A stretch of 64,000 nt of DNA from Oscillatoria acuminata PCC 6304. GTDB lineage: Bacteria > Cyanobacteriota > Cyanobacteriia > Cyanobacteriales > Laspinemataceae. The position numbers were made by a program, and so were the translations under genes. This document shows positions 1 to 8,318 of the stretch, piece by piece. Each line of letters starts with the position of its first letter. Position 1 is the stretch's first letter. Below the pieces are notes generated by a model. That model had not been told where the DNA came from. It saw only the letters and a list, made by a program, of their open reading frames with translations, and searched no databases. The stretch is taken from NCBI RefSeq assembly GCF_000317105.1, contig NC_019693.1:2728001-2792000 (forward strand), read 5' to 3'.

Positions 1-260
1 ATGGAGTAGTTGTTGCTCAAGACGCGATCGGCAGTCCAACTACTCCCTCCCCAAAAGATAACGCCAAGTAGGGGGATGGGTAACCAAAATTCTAATCCCA
101 AAGACTGTAAGAGTTTGAACCATTTAGAGTTAGACATAGGAAAAGTTTAAAAAATGCGTTCAAGAATCAAGTGCAGCAGGCATAATGGGGAGAGGAGGGA
201 AAAAAGGATGACGAATGACAAATGACGAATGACAAATGACAAACCAGAGGGAGATAGCGG
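1..260. other. Non-coding leader before the two-component operon
   Basis: No supported gene. A 10-bp inverted repeat (3-12 with 37-46, 24-nt loop) could be the terminator of a gene to the left of the window. Short tandem repeats follow at 208-243. GGGAGATAGCGG just before 261 supplies a Shine-Dalgarno-like stretch for the response regulator. Confidence 0.5.
208..243. repeat. Short tandem repeat, ATGACGAATGACAA units
   Basis: Two exact 14-nt units ATGACGAATGACAA stand head to tail and are followed by a partial unit. They resemble the STRR (short tandemly repeated repetitive) sequences known in filamentous cyanobacteria. They lie in the 5' leader of the response regulator gene, about 18 nt from its start codon, so copy number could affect its transcript. 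Confidence 0.6.
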
Positions 261-950
261 ATGAGACTCCTACTCGTCGAAGATGATCCAGAACAACTAG
301 AACCGATTCATGCCATTTTATCCCAAGCTGGACATATTGTGGATGGGGTTGAAGATGGGGAAACGGCAGAATGGTTAATGGCAGAAAAAGAATATGATTT
401 ATTAATTTTAGATTGGATGTTGCCAAAAGTTAGCGGCGTGAAGTTGTGTCAAAATTATCGGCAATCGGGGAAAACTTCACCTGTGTTAATTTTAACGGCA
501 AAAGATACGACTCGGGATAAAGTGATGGGATTAGATGCTGGTGCGGATGATTACTTAGTTAAACCTGTGGATTTAGTGGAACTGTTAGCGCGGGTCAGAG
601 CATTAGGACGGCGATCGCCACTGTGGCAGGGAGACAGTTTAAACGTTGGGGACATCCAATTACATCTGAATACTTTAACCGTCCAACGGGGAGAATTCAC
701 CGCGCAACTTTCAGCGCGGGAATTTCAACTGTTAGAATATTTGATGCGCCACCCCTTGCAAATTTTAACCCGAGAGCAAATTGAACTCGCACTCTGGGAA
801 TGGGGAAGTGAACCGGAAAGTAATGCTGTCACCACCTTAGTGCGTCGGTTGCGGCAACGGTTACAGGCGATCGCCGCCAGTGATTGGATTGAAACTGTCT
901 ACGGGGTGGGATATCGCATCACGCCAAAGAAGCTAAACTCTAGTCTGTAA
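261..950 (+). CDS. rppA: OmpR-family response regulator (RppA/NrsR-like)
   Basis: This is a DNA-binding response regulator of 229 residues, the usual size for the OmpR/PhoB class. The receiver domain covers about residues 1-115, with acidic residues E7-D8-D9, phospho-acceptor D51, T79 and K101 all present. The winged-helix output domain (about 125-222) ends in the typical YGVGYRI wing. The ATG follows GGGAGATAGCGG, a usable ribosome-binding site. The stop codon overlaps the start of the histidine kinase gene (TAATG), so the pair is translationally coupled. Overall similarity is to cyanobacterial RppA, which responds to the plastoquinone redox state, or the related nickel regulator NrsR; the stimulus cannot be read from sequence. 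The family is secure, the symbol moderately so. Confidence 0.9.
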   Translation: MRLLLVEDDPEQLEPIHAILSQAGHIVDGVEDGETAEWLMAEKEYDLLILDWMLPKVSGVKLCQNYRQSGKTSPVLILTAKDTTRDKVMGLDAGADDYLVKPVDLVELLARVRALGRRSPLWQGDSLNVGDIQLHLNTLTVQRGEFTAQLSAREFQLLEYLMRHPLQILTREQIELALWEWGSEPESNAVTTLVRRLRQRLQAIAASDWIETVYGVGYRITPKKLNSSL

Positions 951-2212
951 TGTTTAACCGTTCTCGTCGCAATTTAGCTCGTTGGTTTACCCTCTCAATG
1001 GGGAGTATTCTGGTAACTTTTTCTGCGATTTTGTACTATTTAGAAATCCAGGACCAACTTCAAACCTTTGATCGCGAATTAACGGATAAAGTTAGACTGA
1101 TGGCCGCGAGTGTGGAATATCGGTTTCAGCGTGGAAGCTGGCATCTAAATTTACAGCACGTCCCCTTACTCGGCAGCAATTCCTTACCTTTAGACAATAC
1201 CATTGTTTATGCAAGGTGGTACAATGTCGATGGACGACTTGTGCAATTTATCGGCACTCATCCCCCGCACCACTTAACGGTTACACCCGGATTTGTCACC
1301 CTTAAACCGGATGAACATTCTAAAGATTGGTTGCGGCAAGTGACCTTTCCCGTGAGGCGAGATGGGGTGGTAATCGGATTTATTCAAGTTGCCACATCCC
1401 TACAACCCGTGCGACAATTTACCGAGCAACTCCGCTTATTTTTAAGTGTGAGTTTACCCATCGCTTTAGCGGCGATCGCATTGACGGGATGGTATTTGGG
1501 AGGATTGGCAATGCACCCCATTCGGCAGGCATACGAACAATTGCAGCGGTTTACTGCCGATGCCTCCCACGAATTGCGGGCACCTCTATCGGCGATGTTA
1601 AGTAATGCACAAGTCGGATTATTTTCACCTCCAGGTGATTCCCAACGCATCCGTTTAGAAAAAATTGTGGACCTGGCAAAGGGAATGTGTCAGCTTGTGG
1701 GTCATTTACTCTTTTTATCCCGCTACACTGGCACTTTAGCACCCGAAGTTTTACAAGATATTGATTTGAAGAGTTGGTTAGAGGAGTTGGTCCAAAATTA
1801 TGCACCTCAAACCGATACGAAGCAGCTTAAACTTTCTACAGAATTCCCCCCCTACCCTGTCCAATTTCAGGCCGATGCCGATTTACTCCGTCAGGCCATA
1901 TTTAATCTTCTCGATAATGCTTACAAATATGCAGAGAATGGGGGGTTAATCTCTTTAAAATTAGTGACAAAACCCCGAGTAGCTATTATCCAAGTTGAAG
2001 ACAATGGCATTGGCATTCCCCCAGAAGATTTACCCCATATTTTTGACAGATTTTACCGCGTTGATACAGCGCGGACTCGTGCTACGGGAGGGTTTGGTTT
2101 GGGTTTATCCATCGTTCAGCAAATTGTCCAAGTTCATGGGGGACGGATTTCTGCGGCGTCGGTTCTGGATGAGGGAACCACCTTTACCCTAGAATTTCCG
2201 CTCAAATCTTAG
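950..2212 (+). CDS. rppB: Sensor histidine kinase (RppB/NrsS-like)
   Basis: A membrane histidine kinase of 420 residues and the cognate partner of the preceding regulator, with which it overlaps by one base. TM1 is at about residues 13-31 and TM2 at about 162-186; they enclose a periplasmic sensor region of about 130 residues without a recognised domain. The HisKA dimerisation domain carries DASHELRAPLSA with H207 as phosphorylation site. The HATPase_c domain shows the N box (NLLDNAYKYA), the G1 box (VEDNGIGIP), the F box (IFDRFYR) and the G2 box (GGFGLGLSI). All catalytic boxes are intact. The RppB assignment rests on gene order and general similarity; the ligand is unknown. Confidence 0.88.
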   Translation: MFNRSRRNLARWFTLSMGSILVTFSAILYYLEIQDQLQTFDRELTDKVRLMAASVEYRFQRGSWHLNLQHVPLLGSNSLPLDNTIVYARWYNVDGRLVQFIGTHPPHHLTVTPGFVTLKPDEHSKDWLRQVTFPVRRDGVVIGFIQVATSLQPVRQFTEQLRLFLSVSLPIALAAIALTGWYLGGLAMHPIRQAYEQLQRFTADASHELRAPLSAMLSNAQVGLFSPPGDSQRIRLEKIVDLAKGMCQLVGHLLFLSRYTGTLAPEVLQDIDLKSWLEELVQNYAPQTDTKQLKLSTEFPPYPVQFQADADLLRQAIFNLLDNAYKYAENGGLISLKLVTKPRVAIIQVEDNGIGIPPEDLPHIFDRFYRVDTARTRATGGFGLGLSIVQQIVQVHGGRISAASVLDEGTTFTLEFPLKS

Positions 2213-2648
2213 TCTTCACTCTCCAGAATTGAAAACCCCAAAATGACCCCTGTCCGTTATCAATCGCAGAATAAAGGATGTATTTTCCACCGTCACCCTT
2301 TATCCTCGATGCCTTGATCCCCAGGGTTGTCATTTTTCTGTCACATTCCTAATGCAATCTGTAAATGGCAATCGCTTGTTTAAGCGGCAGATTAGCCAAA
2401 ACTGTTGGTCTGCCTCTAGCAGAAACCTGCCAGTCCTCGTCATGTTACGGGGTTTGAGTGCAACGATTCCCCCAAGTTTTCTTGTAGAACTTGGGGTACT
2501 TTTTCCGGTTTTCTCCCATGAGACTGGGATACTCTGCTAACAGCATCTGCACCATCGGCTGAAATCCGCTACTCAAGCGTTCTTGGAAACAATACTGCCA
2601 CTGCATTAACTGTATTAATTGACCAGAGAGTGAGAGGGGTTCAGATTA
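2213..2648. other. Intergenic region with a terminator
   Basis: Holds a hairpin terminator at 2470-2496. On the minus strand between about 2640 and 2440 an open frame without a convincing start reads like a decayed protein tail (contains QYCFQERLSSGFQPMVQ). I could not assign it to a family, so it is not called as a gene. Confidence 0.5.
2470..2500 (+). terminator. Rho-independent terminator-like hairpin
   Basis: CCCCAAGTT (2470-2478) pairs with AACTTGGGG (2488-2496) across a 9-nt loop and is followed by TACTTTTT. It lies 258 nt downstream of the kinase gene and could end the two-component transcript. Confidence 0.6.
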
Positions 2649-3767
2649 ATGAGCATTGGATTGGTTCATTTATCAATTGGCGATCGCATTCCAGCATTTA
2701 ACTTGCCATCTCAAACAGGGGAGGTGAAGGAAATCGGGGATTTTGTAGGAAAATCCATGATTGTCTGTTTTTTCCCCAGTGCGATTCGCATTGATTGTAC
2801 TGCACTTCTATCAGGATTGCAGCAGATGCAATCCCAATATCGTCAACTGGGGATAGAATGCGTGGCGATCGGTCCAGATTCAGTGGATTTACATCAGGCG
2901 ATCGCCTCCCAAAATGGATTAACTTTTCCGATTCTTTCTGATGGCGATCGGCAAGTTAGTAGCGCTTATGGTGTAACCGCAGAAACTAGTCTTTATGGAA
3001 CCCCATCTTTATCCTCCACCTATACGACTTTTGTCACAGACACGAACTATCGAGTTATTAAAATTTATCGCAACTTTGACCCTTTTACTCACGCGCAACA
3101 GTTACTGATTGACGTTAAACCTTTAATTTGTATTGAAGAACCGCGCCAAATTTTACAACAAGCGCCGGTTTTACTCATTCCCAATGTTTTAGACCCCGAA
3201 TTGTGCCAGCAACTCATTGAACTCTGGCATACCGAAAATGGGGAATCCGGTTTCATGCGGCAAGTCGATGGAAAAACCGTTGCCTTAATGGATAACAATC
3301 ACAAAATTAGGCGCGACCATTTTATGGAACCCAGTCCACTCAAAGAGCGGATTAAACACCTTTTAGGTCGTAAAGTCACCCCGGAAATTTGGAAAGCGCA
3401 TCACTTTAATGCCACCCGCATCGAAGATTTTCGGATTGTTTGTTATGACAGCAGTAAAGGCGGATTTTTCCGACCTCATCGCGATAATACCACCGCCGGA
3501 ACTGCACATCGCGTCTTTGCCATGACCATTAATCTCAATGCGGGAGAATATGAAGGCGGTTGTCTACGTTTTCCCGAATATGGTCCCCATTTATATCGTC
3601 CCAGCACCGGCAGCGCGGTGATATTTTCCTGTAGTTTACTACATGAAGCCACCGATGTGATGGGGGGACGACGCTTCGCTTTATTAAGTTTTTTGTATGG
3701 GGAAGAAGAAGCACGCCGTCGCGCTGCTTACCAACAAGCAAGTCAACAAAGTGCAGTGTCCGTCTAA
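2649..3767 (+). CDS. Peroxiredoxin-like / 2OG-Fe(II) oxygenase fusion protein
   Basis: A two-domain protein of 372 residues. Residues 1-155 form an AhpC/TSA-type thioredoxin fold. C50 in RIDCTALL aligns with the peroxidatic cysteine of BCP/PrxQ proteins, but there is no resolving cysteine five residues later. Residues about 165-350 form a prolyl-4-hydroxylase-type 2OG-Fe(II) dioxygenase: H277 and D279 (RPHRDN) and H332 give the iron triad, and the arginine pair 341-342 should hold 2-oxoglutarate. No signal peptide is seen, so it is probably cytoplasmic. The domain pairing suggests oxidative hydroxylation of a protein or small molecule coupled to peroxide handling, which is inference. The substrate is unknown. 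It stands alone, convergent with the DUF309 gene. Confidence 0.85.
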   Translation: MSIGLVHLSIGDRIPAFNLPSQTGEVKEIGDFVGKSMIVCFFPSAIRIDCTALLSGLQQMQSQYRQLGIECVAIGPDSVDLHQAIASQNGLTFPILSDGDRQVSSAYGVTAETSLYGTPSLSSTYTTFVTDTNYRVIKIYRNFDPFTHAQQLLIDVKPLICIEEPRQILQQAPVLLIPNVLDPELCQQLIELWHTENGESGFMRQVDGKTVALMDNNHKIRRDHFMEPSPLKERIKHLLGRKVTPEIWKAHHFNATRIEDFRIVCYDSSKGGFFRPHRDNTTAGTAHRVFAMTINLNAGEYEGGCLRFPEYGPHLYRPSTGSAVIFSCSLLHEATDVMGGRRFALLSFLYGEEEARRRAAYQQASQQSAVSV

Positions 3768-3783
3768 GGAGAAAAGAGACAAA

Positions 3784-3848
3784 AAACCGGGTTTCTAGCC
3801 CAAGTTTTTGGCAAATTGCTACAGATTTTGTCAAGAAACCCGGTTTCT
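3784..3848. repeat. AGAAACCCGGTTTCT inverted-repeat element, copy 1
   Basis: The 13-bp arms AAACCGGGTTTCT (3784-3796) and AGAAACCCGGTTT (3834-3846) form a stem between two convergent genes. On the minus strand the interior begins TTGACAAAAT, as in the copy at 8162-8229, so this is a dispersed repeat of about 65 bp. It probably doubles as a bidirectional terminator. Confidence 0.65.
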
Positions 3849-3872
3849 CTTCCAGTTACTGTCCCCACAAAA

Positions 3873-4295
3873 CTAGATAAGTTTCACCAGTTTAGGAACT
3901 TGCAATTGGGCGATTTCACCCCCTCCTGCTACGCCATCGGAAGTAAATAACTGCTGCGCGAACTCCCCCACATTGTCAGGACCCGACTGCTGCAAAGCAA
4001 GTAAAATTTCTTGACTTTCTGTTATTAATTGTTCTACATCTATGTTATAATATTCAGGGCAATAATATCCCAAGCGACTTATTCCTTCTCCCAATAAAAT
4101 CGCCGCACCTCGCCAGTTTAAATTTCCTAAATGATAAAGCGATACGGCAATCTGTAGCACCCCTTGATAAAACTTTTTGTCCGGTTCTACGGCATCCATC
4201 CATAACGCTTCTAAAGTGTCGTGGCAGGCATAAAAATCTTGAGCATTAAACTGGTCTACAGCTTGCCAAAATTCTTTAGGAATCCCATCTGTCAT
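3873..4295 (-). CDS. DUF309 domain protein
   Basis: A small all-helical protein of 140 residues. It carries the DUF309 hallmarks in the first 70 residues: FNAQDFYACHDTLEALW, then KFYQGVLQIAVSLYHLGN and a GA.iLL.EG.. segment. The family is widespread in cyanobacteria and plastids and has no established biochemical function; the conserved His/Glu/Asp positions hint at a metal or small-ligand pocket. No signal peptide or membrane segment. It is monocistronic and converges on the oxygenase fusion gene, with the inverted-repeat element between them. Confidence 0.85.
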   Translation of the reverse strand: MTDGIPKEFWQAVDQFNAQDFYACHDTLEALWMDAVEPDKKFYQGVLQIAVSLYHLGNLNWRGAAILLGEGISRLGYYCPEYYNIDVEQLITESQEILLALQQSGPDNVGEFAQQLFTSDGVAGGGEIAQLQVPKLVKLI

Positions 4296-4730
4296 TGTAT
4301 TTAATTCTATAAATTGAACCCCGATTTAGAGGCGCTCCAAGCTACAGGTTTTCGTAGAATGGAGCGGCTATTTTGGTATTTTATCCTATCAGGCGATCGC
4401 TGAACAGACCCTCCCAAGGCAGGATCCACCCCCACCCAAATCAGGTCCCTGATTAAACGTTCCCTGATATGATTTTGGCGCTTGGCCTGCTAAACTTTCC
4501 CTGAGACGGGTGGATGGGTAGCAATAGTGGAGCCAATGTTAGATTTTTGGACAGAAATATCTTAATCTAGGCAACAGGGATGCGATCGCCCTTTCACCAA
4601 AGGGTCCTAGAAGCCATTCATCGCTTTCACAAGGGAAAGAATATGCGAGAGCTATTTTAAAATCACCCGCGATTTTAGTTTGGCATAATGACTTAACAAT
4701 CCTCAAAACCTACCCCAAAACAGTTGAATT
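4296..4730. other. Divergent intergenic region
   Basis: Separates the divergent DUF309 (-) and DUF29 (+) genes, so it should contain both promoters. I see a GCTCCA/TGGAGC hairpin near 4334-4365 and two HIP1-like GCGATCGC sites (about 4393 and 4582), but no clear gene or RNA. Confidence 0.4.
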
Positions 4731-5162
4731 ATGGAAGAACTGTTAGAACTCAAAGAAAAACTCCTCAAAGGCGATATTCAAAGGTCTTTAGAACTGGTTG
4801 AAGAATTGACAGAAATGGGACGCAAAGATATCATCAAGACCATTCGCAGTTATGCCGTGATTTTACTGCTCCATCTGATTAAGCAGCAAGTCGAAAATCG
4901 GTCTACTCGGTCTTGGGACGTCTCGATTCGCAATTCTATTTTAGAAATAAAAGAAGAAAATAAGCGACCAAAATCAGCCGGAGTTTACCTTTCTTTAGAG
5001 GACTTACAGGAAGTTTTAGAGACTGCCTATCAACAAGCGCTTAATAAAGCGTCCCTAGAAGTGGAAGAAGGGCGTTATGAGGTGCGGGAGTTAGAAGATA
5101 AAGTAAATCGAGCAGAAATTCTCGATCGCGCCTTGGGTTTAATTACAGCCGAATCCGAATAA
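4731..5162 (+). CDS. DUF29 family protein
   Basis: A 143-residue soluble protein. The segment YAVILLLHLIKQQVENRSTR followed by SWDVSIRNSILEI is the DUF29 signature, a helical family expanded to many paralogues in filamentous cyanobacteria and of unknown function. The C-terminal third is a charged helix predicted to be coiled coil (VEEGRYEVRELEDKVNRAE). It is monocistronic, with no recognisable partner next to it. An HTH-like or toxin-antitoxin link has been suspected for the family, but nothing here supports one. Confidence 0.8.
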   Translation: MEELLELKEKLLKGDIQRSLELVEELTEMGRKDIIKTIRSYAVILLLHLIKQQVENRSTRSWDVSIRNSILEIKEENKRPKSAGVYLSLEDLQEVLETAYQQALNKASLEVEEGRYEVRELEDKVNRAEILDRALGLITAESE

Positions 5163-5831
5163 GTCGGCAAATCTACGGACTTTTTCTGTCCTCCGGGATA
5201 TTCAGGCATCAATCTCCAATGAATCCTAGACTCAATGACTCAACGCCCTCCAAATCAAGCTCATCTGAATCCGGTAGAAAACATCCGGGATTGAACAAAA
5301 CTGAACGTAAATTCGGGGCTCGTCCAATGGCCTGAGAAGAGGTTCCCTCCTGAACTTAAAATAGCTACATTTGTGGGTACAAACCTCTTTTTTTACCTTA
5401 AAGGACCGCTTAAATCGGAAGGGATCAAGATTAGCCCCAATTCGCACCGGCAAAGACCTCCTTTGCAGATGCTTTGAGGATCAAAGCAGCGAGTTTCGGG
5501 TTTCACGGAGTAAGCACTTCTACTCTCGGGTAGGGGAATAGGGCATAGAGATTGGCACTCCTCGGACCACACTACAACCCCACCTGAGTGCAAGGGCGAT
5601 CCCCAGAATTCTTGGAACAAAACTTATTACGATGTGGCATTTTTTAAGCGTACAATGACAATATGAACAAATTATTTAATTTTCTGGACAGTCAACGATT
5701 TATGGCTTGAGGCAGAATAGGTCTGAGCATTAAATTTTTTATATGATTCTGCTGATCCTAGCCCACTATAAACCAGGTCCGAATACAAAAACGTTGAGAA
5801 AGCCGAGCTTTTCACAAAAATCGAGGGAGCA
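5163..5831. other. Long intergenic region, no supported gene
   Basis: About 670 bp without a gene I can defend. GAGGTT (about 5339) can pair with AACCTC followed by TTTTTTT (about 5384-5396), a weak long-loop terminator reading rightward. The A/T-rich stretch at 5640-5760 probably holds the promoter of the pentapeptide-repeat gene. Confidence 0.4.
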
Positions 5832-6746
5832 ATGAATCGGATGAACGTTAGCGAACTACTTGAACGGTATGAAATGGGTCAGAGGGACTTTTCTGAGGTG
5901 GACCTGAGTGGAGCCGATCTCAGCCGATCCCACCTCGTCGGGATAAATCTCAGCCATGCAGTGCTGCGGGGAACGAATTTAAGTCGGGCAAATTTGACTA
6001 AAGCTGACTTGAGTAAGACGGCATTGCAATGGGCGAATCTGAGCTATGCAAAGATGGAAAACGCGAAATTGATGGATGCGGATCTGACTAAAGCAGCGCT
6101 CTCCGGTGCAGTGTTAGTTAAAGCAAAATTACCCAGAGCGAAACTCAGCGGGGCCAACCTCAATAGCACGAACCTCAGAAGCGCTAACCTGCGGAGTGCA
6201 AATTTGTCAGGAGCCAATATGGAATGGGTGAATCTGCGTGCTGCTAATCTAACGGGTGCTAACCTCAGTTGGGCGCTCTTGAATTGTGCCAGACTTAGCG
6301 GTGCAATGCTCTATGGTGCGAATTTAAACGGCATTACCCTAGAGGAAGCCTATTTAAACGGGGTGGACCTGAATGGGGTCAATCTCAATGGCATCAATCT
6401 CAAGCACGCCAAACTGAGTAACTCTAATTTAGAGGGGGCGAACCTGATTGCGGCTAATCTGGCTTATGCCACGATGCGATCGGCAAGTTTAATGGGGGCG
6501 GACCTCACTGGAGCCAATTTAACCGGAGCCTGTCTCCAAAAAGCTAACTTAAATTGGGCCTCTTTAAATCGGGCGGAATTGGTGGAAGCGGATCTGAGTA
6601 ATGCCACGTTGGTAGGAACCAATGTCGAAGGCGCGAATTTTGCCGATGCGGTTTTACCGGAACTGACGAGGCGCTACTTTTATTTAACCACTGGCGGCAG
6701 TTCGAGCTATGAATCTGAGCGAGTTGTGAGTGCTCCAATGAGTTAA
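5832..6746 (+). CDS. Pentapeptide-repeat protein
   Basis: A protein of 304 residues, of which about 20-275 are near-continuous A(D/N)LXX pentapeptides (ANLTKADLS, ANLSGANME and so on). Such repeats fold as a right-handed quadrilateral beta-helix. Residues 1-19 form a short helical cap with the common cyanobacterial start NVSELLERYEMGQRDF. The last 30 residues are non-repetitive and may cap the helix. No signal peptide, so probably cytosolic. Cyanobacteria carry dozens of such proteins; roles are known only for a few (DNA mimicry, transport, ion homeostasis) and none can be assigned. A MITE lies 75 bp downstream. Confidence 0.88.
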   Translation: MNRMNVSELLERYEMGQRDFSEVDLSGADLSRSHLVGINLSHAVLRGTNLSRANLTKADLSKTALQWANLSYAKMENAKLMDADLTKAALSGAVLVKAKLPRAKLSGANLNSTNLRSANLRSANLSGANMEWVNLRAANLTGANLSWALLNCARLSGAMLYGANLNGITLEEAYLNGVDLNGVNLNGINLKHAKLSNSNLEGANLIAANLAYATMRSASLMGADLTGANLTGACLQKANLNWASLNRAELVEADLSNATLVGTNVEGANFADAVLPELTRRYFYLTTGGSSSYESERVVSAPMS

Positions 6747-6820
6747 CTTTTATGGTTTTAAGGAGCAAGCAAGCGCCGGTGATGACTGCGCTTGCTGCTA
6801 CCGGATCCAGCAACCTATTA

Positions 6821-6995
6821 GGGGATTGCAAAATATAAATCATTCAACCGTTCAACTGAAAGGAAGGTATCTGTAGGGGCGCAATGCTTGCGCCCTCCGG
6901 AGGGCGCAAGCATTGCGCCCCTACATATAAGGGTCTACTCCGTTGAGCCGTCACTACGAACAAACGTTTTGGAGATTTTATTTTTTGGAGTTCCC
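6821..6995 (+). mobile_element. MITE family 1, copy A (175 bp)
   Basis: Begins GGGGATTGCAAAATATAAAT and ends TTTTTTGGAGTTCCC. The ends are imperfect inverted repeats of about 30 bp that reach a shared CAAACGTTC block. In the middle is a perfect 54-bp palindrome (6872-6925) of the GTAGGGGCGCAATGC type. Left flank is TA; the right flank has decayed (TC). The right half is nearly identical to copies at 24624-24794 and 44870-45022. No coding capacity, so transposition would need an enzyme supplied from elsewhere. Confidence 0.8.
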
Positions 6996-7016
6996 TCAGA
7001 ATCCAAAAAATAAAAT
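6975..7016. repeat. Hairpin from a MITE end and an inverted duplicate
   Basis: ATTTTATTTTTTGGA (6975-6989), inside the right end of MITE copy A, is followed 12 nt later by its exact reverse complement at 7002-7016. The second arm looks like the end of another, otherwise lost, copy in the opposite orientation. The remaining sequence to 7240 holds no gene I can support. Confidence 0.55.
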
Positions 7017-7240
7017 ATCGATAAATCCATATAGATAGATTCCTCGGTGGTTGTAGAGAGCTAAAGCACGGAACTGGAGTGCCCTGCGATCGCCAAAAAA
7101 GGACCGATCGCTGATGGGTTATCCCCCGGATCTGGGGTCAAACCTCTGGGGAGGGTTGTTAGAGATTTTTGAGATCGCCAGAATAAATGCGATAAAATCC
7201 TTGAACAATGAAAAACTCTTAACTACCTGCGATTTACCCA

Positions 7241-8035
7241 ATGGGGATGCAACGTTCGCTCTTTCTTCTTGGACTCTCCCTAGTTGTGGCTTTGGGGGCA
7301 GTATGGGGTTGGGTGGTAGTCGGACTCGACTCCATAACCTGGAAACTAGCGTTATCCATACCGGCTGGATTGGTCCTGTTTTGGCCGATCGCCCAGCATA
7401 TTGCCAACAGTTCATTACTTTCCCTGGGAACTAGACGGGAATGCGTGATTGAATTTATCCTCAAATTCCTCGCTAAAACTATCATTGGGGTCAGTGCCGT
7501 AACTGGGGTGGGAGCACTTCTACTCGCCGGGTTTTGGGCCATTGCTAGACGGGGATCGGCTGCCAAAGAAACGGCCCTGTTCGGGGTCCAGTCGTTGGGG
7601 GTGACCCTCGCTGCTTTGCTAGTGGCAGTCGCCTTTCATTATCTCTTTCGTTTCCTCCTCAAAAAGTTAGGGGCCGTTCAACTTGATATTCTCTATTTAG
7701 CAGGGGCCGGAGCTACCGTTCTAGCCGGGGGTGGAATCATCGCCGCGCAAACTTGGATAGGCGTCCTGGACGAATCCGTTGTATCCCAGAGAATTGCCAA
7801 TTCTGCCTGGATTGCGGTGGTGGGAGTCGGCTATGCCTGGGTGCAAATTCTCGCAGCTACCCCCAAGGAGAAAAAAGTCGCTGTTCCTGATGCCTTGATG
7901 ACAGCTTTAGTCGTAATCTGTGGGGCCGTTTTATTTTGGGCGATCGGAAAAGCATCCTTTCCCGTGGCGATCGGGTTACTCGCTTGGGTGGGCGCGATCG
8001 TCTTGGATAAAGAACAGAAAAAGCGAAAATTTTAG
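7241..8035 (+). CDS. Conserved multi-pass membrane protein of unknown function
   Basis: A hydrophobic protein of up to 264 residues with about seven predicted membrane segments: roughly residues 5-25, 33-55, 80-103, 112-132, 145-168, 186-204 and 218-250. It ends in a basic tail KEQKKRKF. There is no family motif I recognise and no cysteine or charged cluster suggesting an enzyme. Neither ATG (7241 or 7247) has a good ribosome-binding site; the second gives the cleaner N-terminus MQRSLFLLGL. It is monocistronic, with thrB starting 283 nt downstream after a repeat. Coding nature is supported by length and HIP1-rich codon use like its neighbours. Confidence 0.65.
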   Translation: MGMQRSLFLLGLSLVVALGAVWGWVVVGLDSITWKLALSIPAGLVLFWPIAQHIANSSLLSLGTRRECVIEFILKFLAKTIIGVSAVTGVGALLLAGFWAIARRGSAAKETALFGVQSLGVTLAALLVAVAFHYLFRFLLKKLGAVQLDILYLAGAGATVLAGGGIIAAQTWIGVLDESVVSQRIANSAWIAVVGVGYAWVQILAATPKEKKVAVPDALMTALVVICGAVLFWAIGKASFPVAIGLLAWVGAIVLDKEQKKRKF

Positions 8036-8161
8036 ATGCGTCATCCCCCTTAAATGTCAAAATAAGAAATTGCAGATCCTCATCCTCTCAGGCGCGGAAC
8101 TTTGACTTTTATTTCATTACACCTCTGGCAAAATTCCTCTAATTAGATTTTGCTAGAGGTT

Positions 8162-8229
8162 AGAAACCCGGTTTCTTGACAAAATTTTTGCGAGTCAGCA
8201 ACCAATTCGCCACAGAAACCGGGCTTCTT
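8162..8229. repeat. AGAAACCCGGTTTCT inverted-repeat element, copy 2
   Basis: AGAAACCCGGTTTCTTGACA starts the element and AGAAACCGGGCTTCT ends it at about 8227. It is the same family as 3784-3848 but in the opposite orientation, sharing the TTGACAAAAT interior. It sits between the membrane-protein gene and thrB. Single arms of the same motif occur near 15365 and 45128. Confidence 0.6.
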
Positions 8230-8318
8230 GTCCTACAGATTTAACCCTGAACTGACGCCTTAGAAAATTTTTAGCTTTTTTCTGAACCGACGAAACGTAC
8301 TCCCTCTTAAAACCTTTG

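Noticed and set aside
2440-2640. Minus-strand protein-like stretch with QYCFQERLSSGFQPMVQ
   Set aside because: Reads like real protein but has no upstream start, is short, and could not be assigned to a family; kept only as a possible relic.
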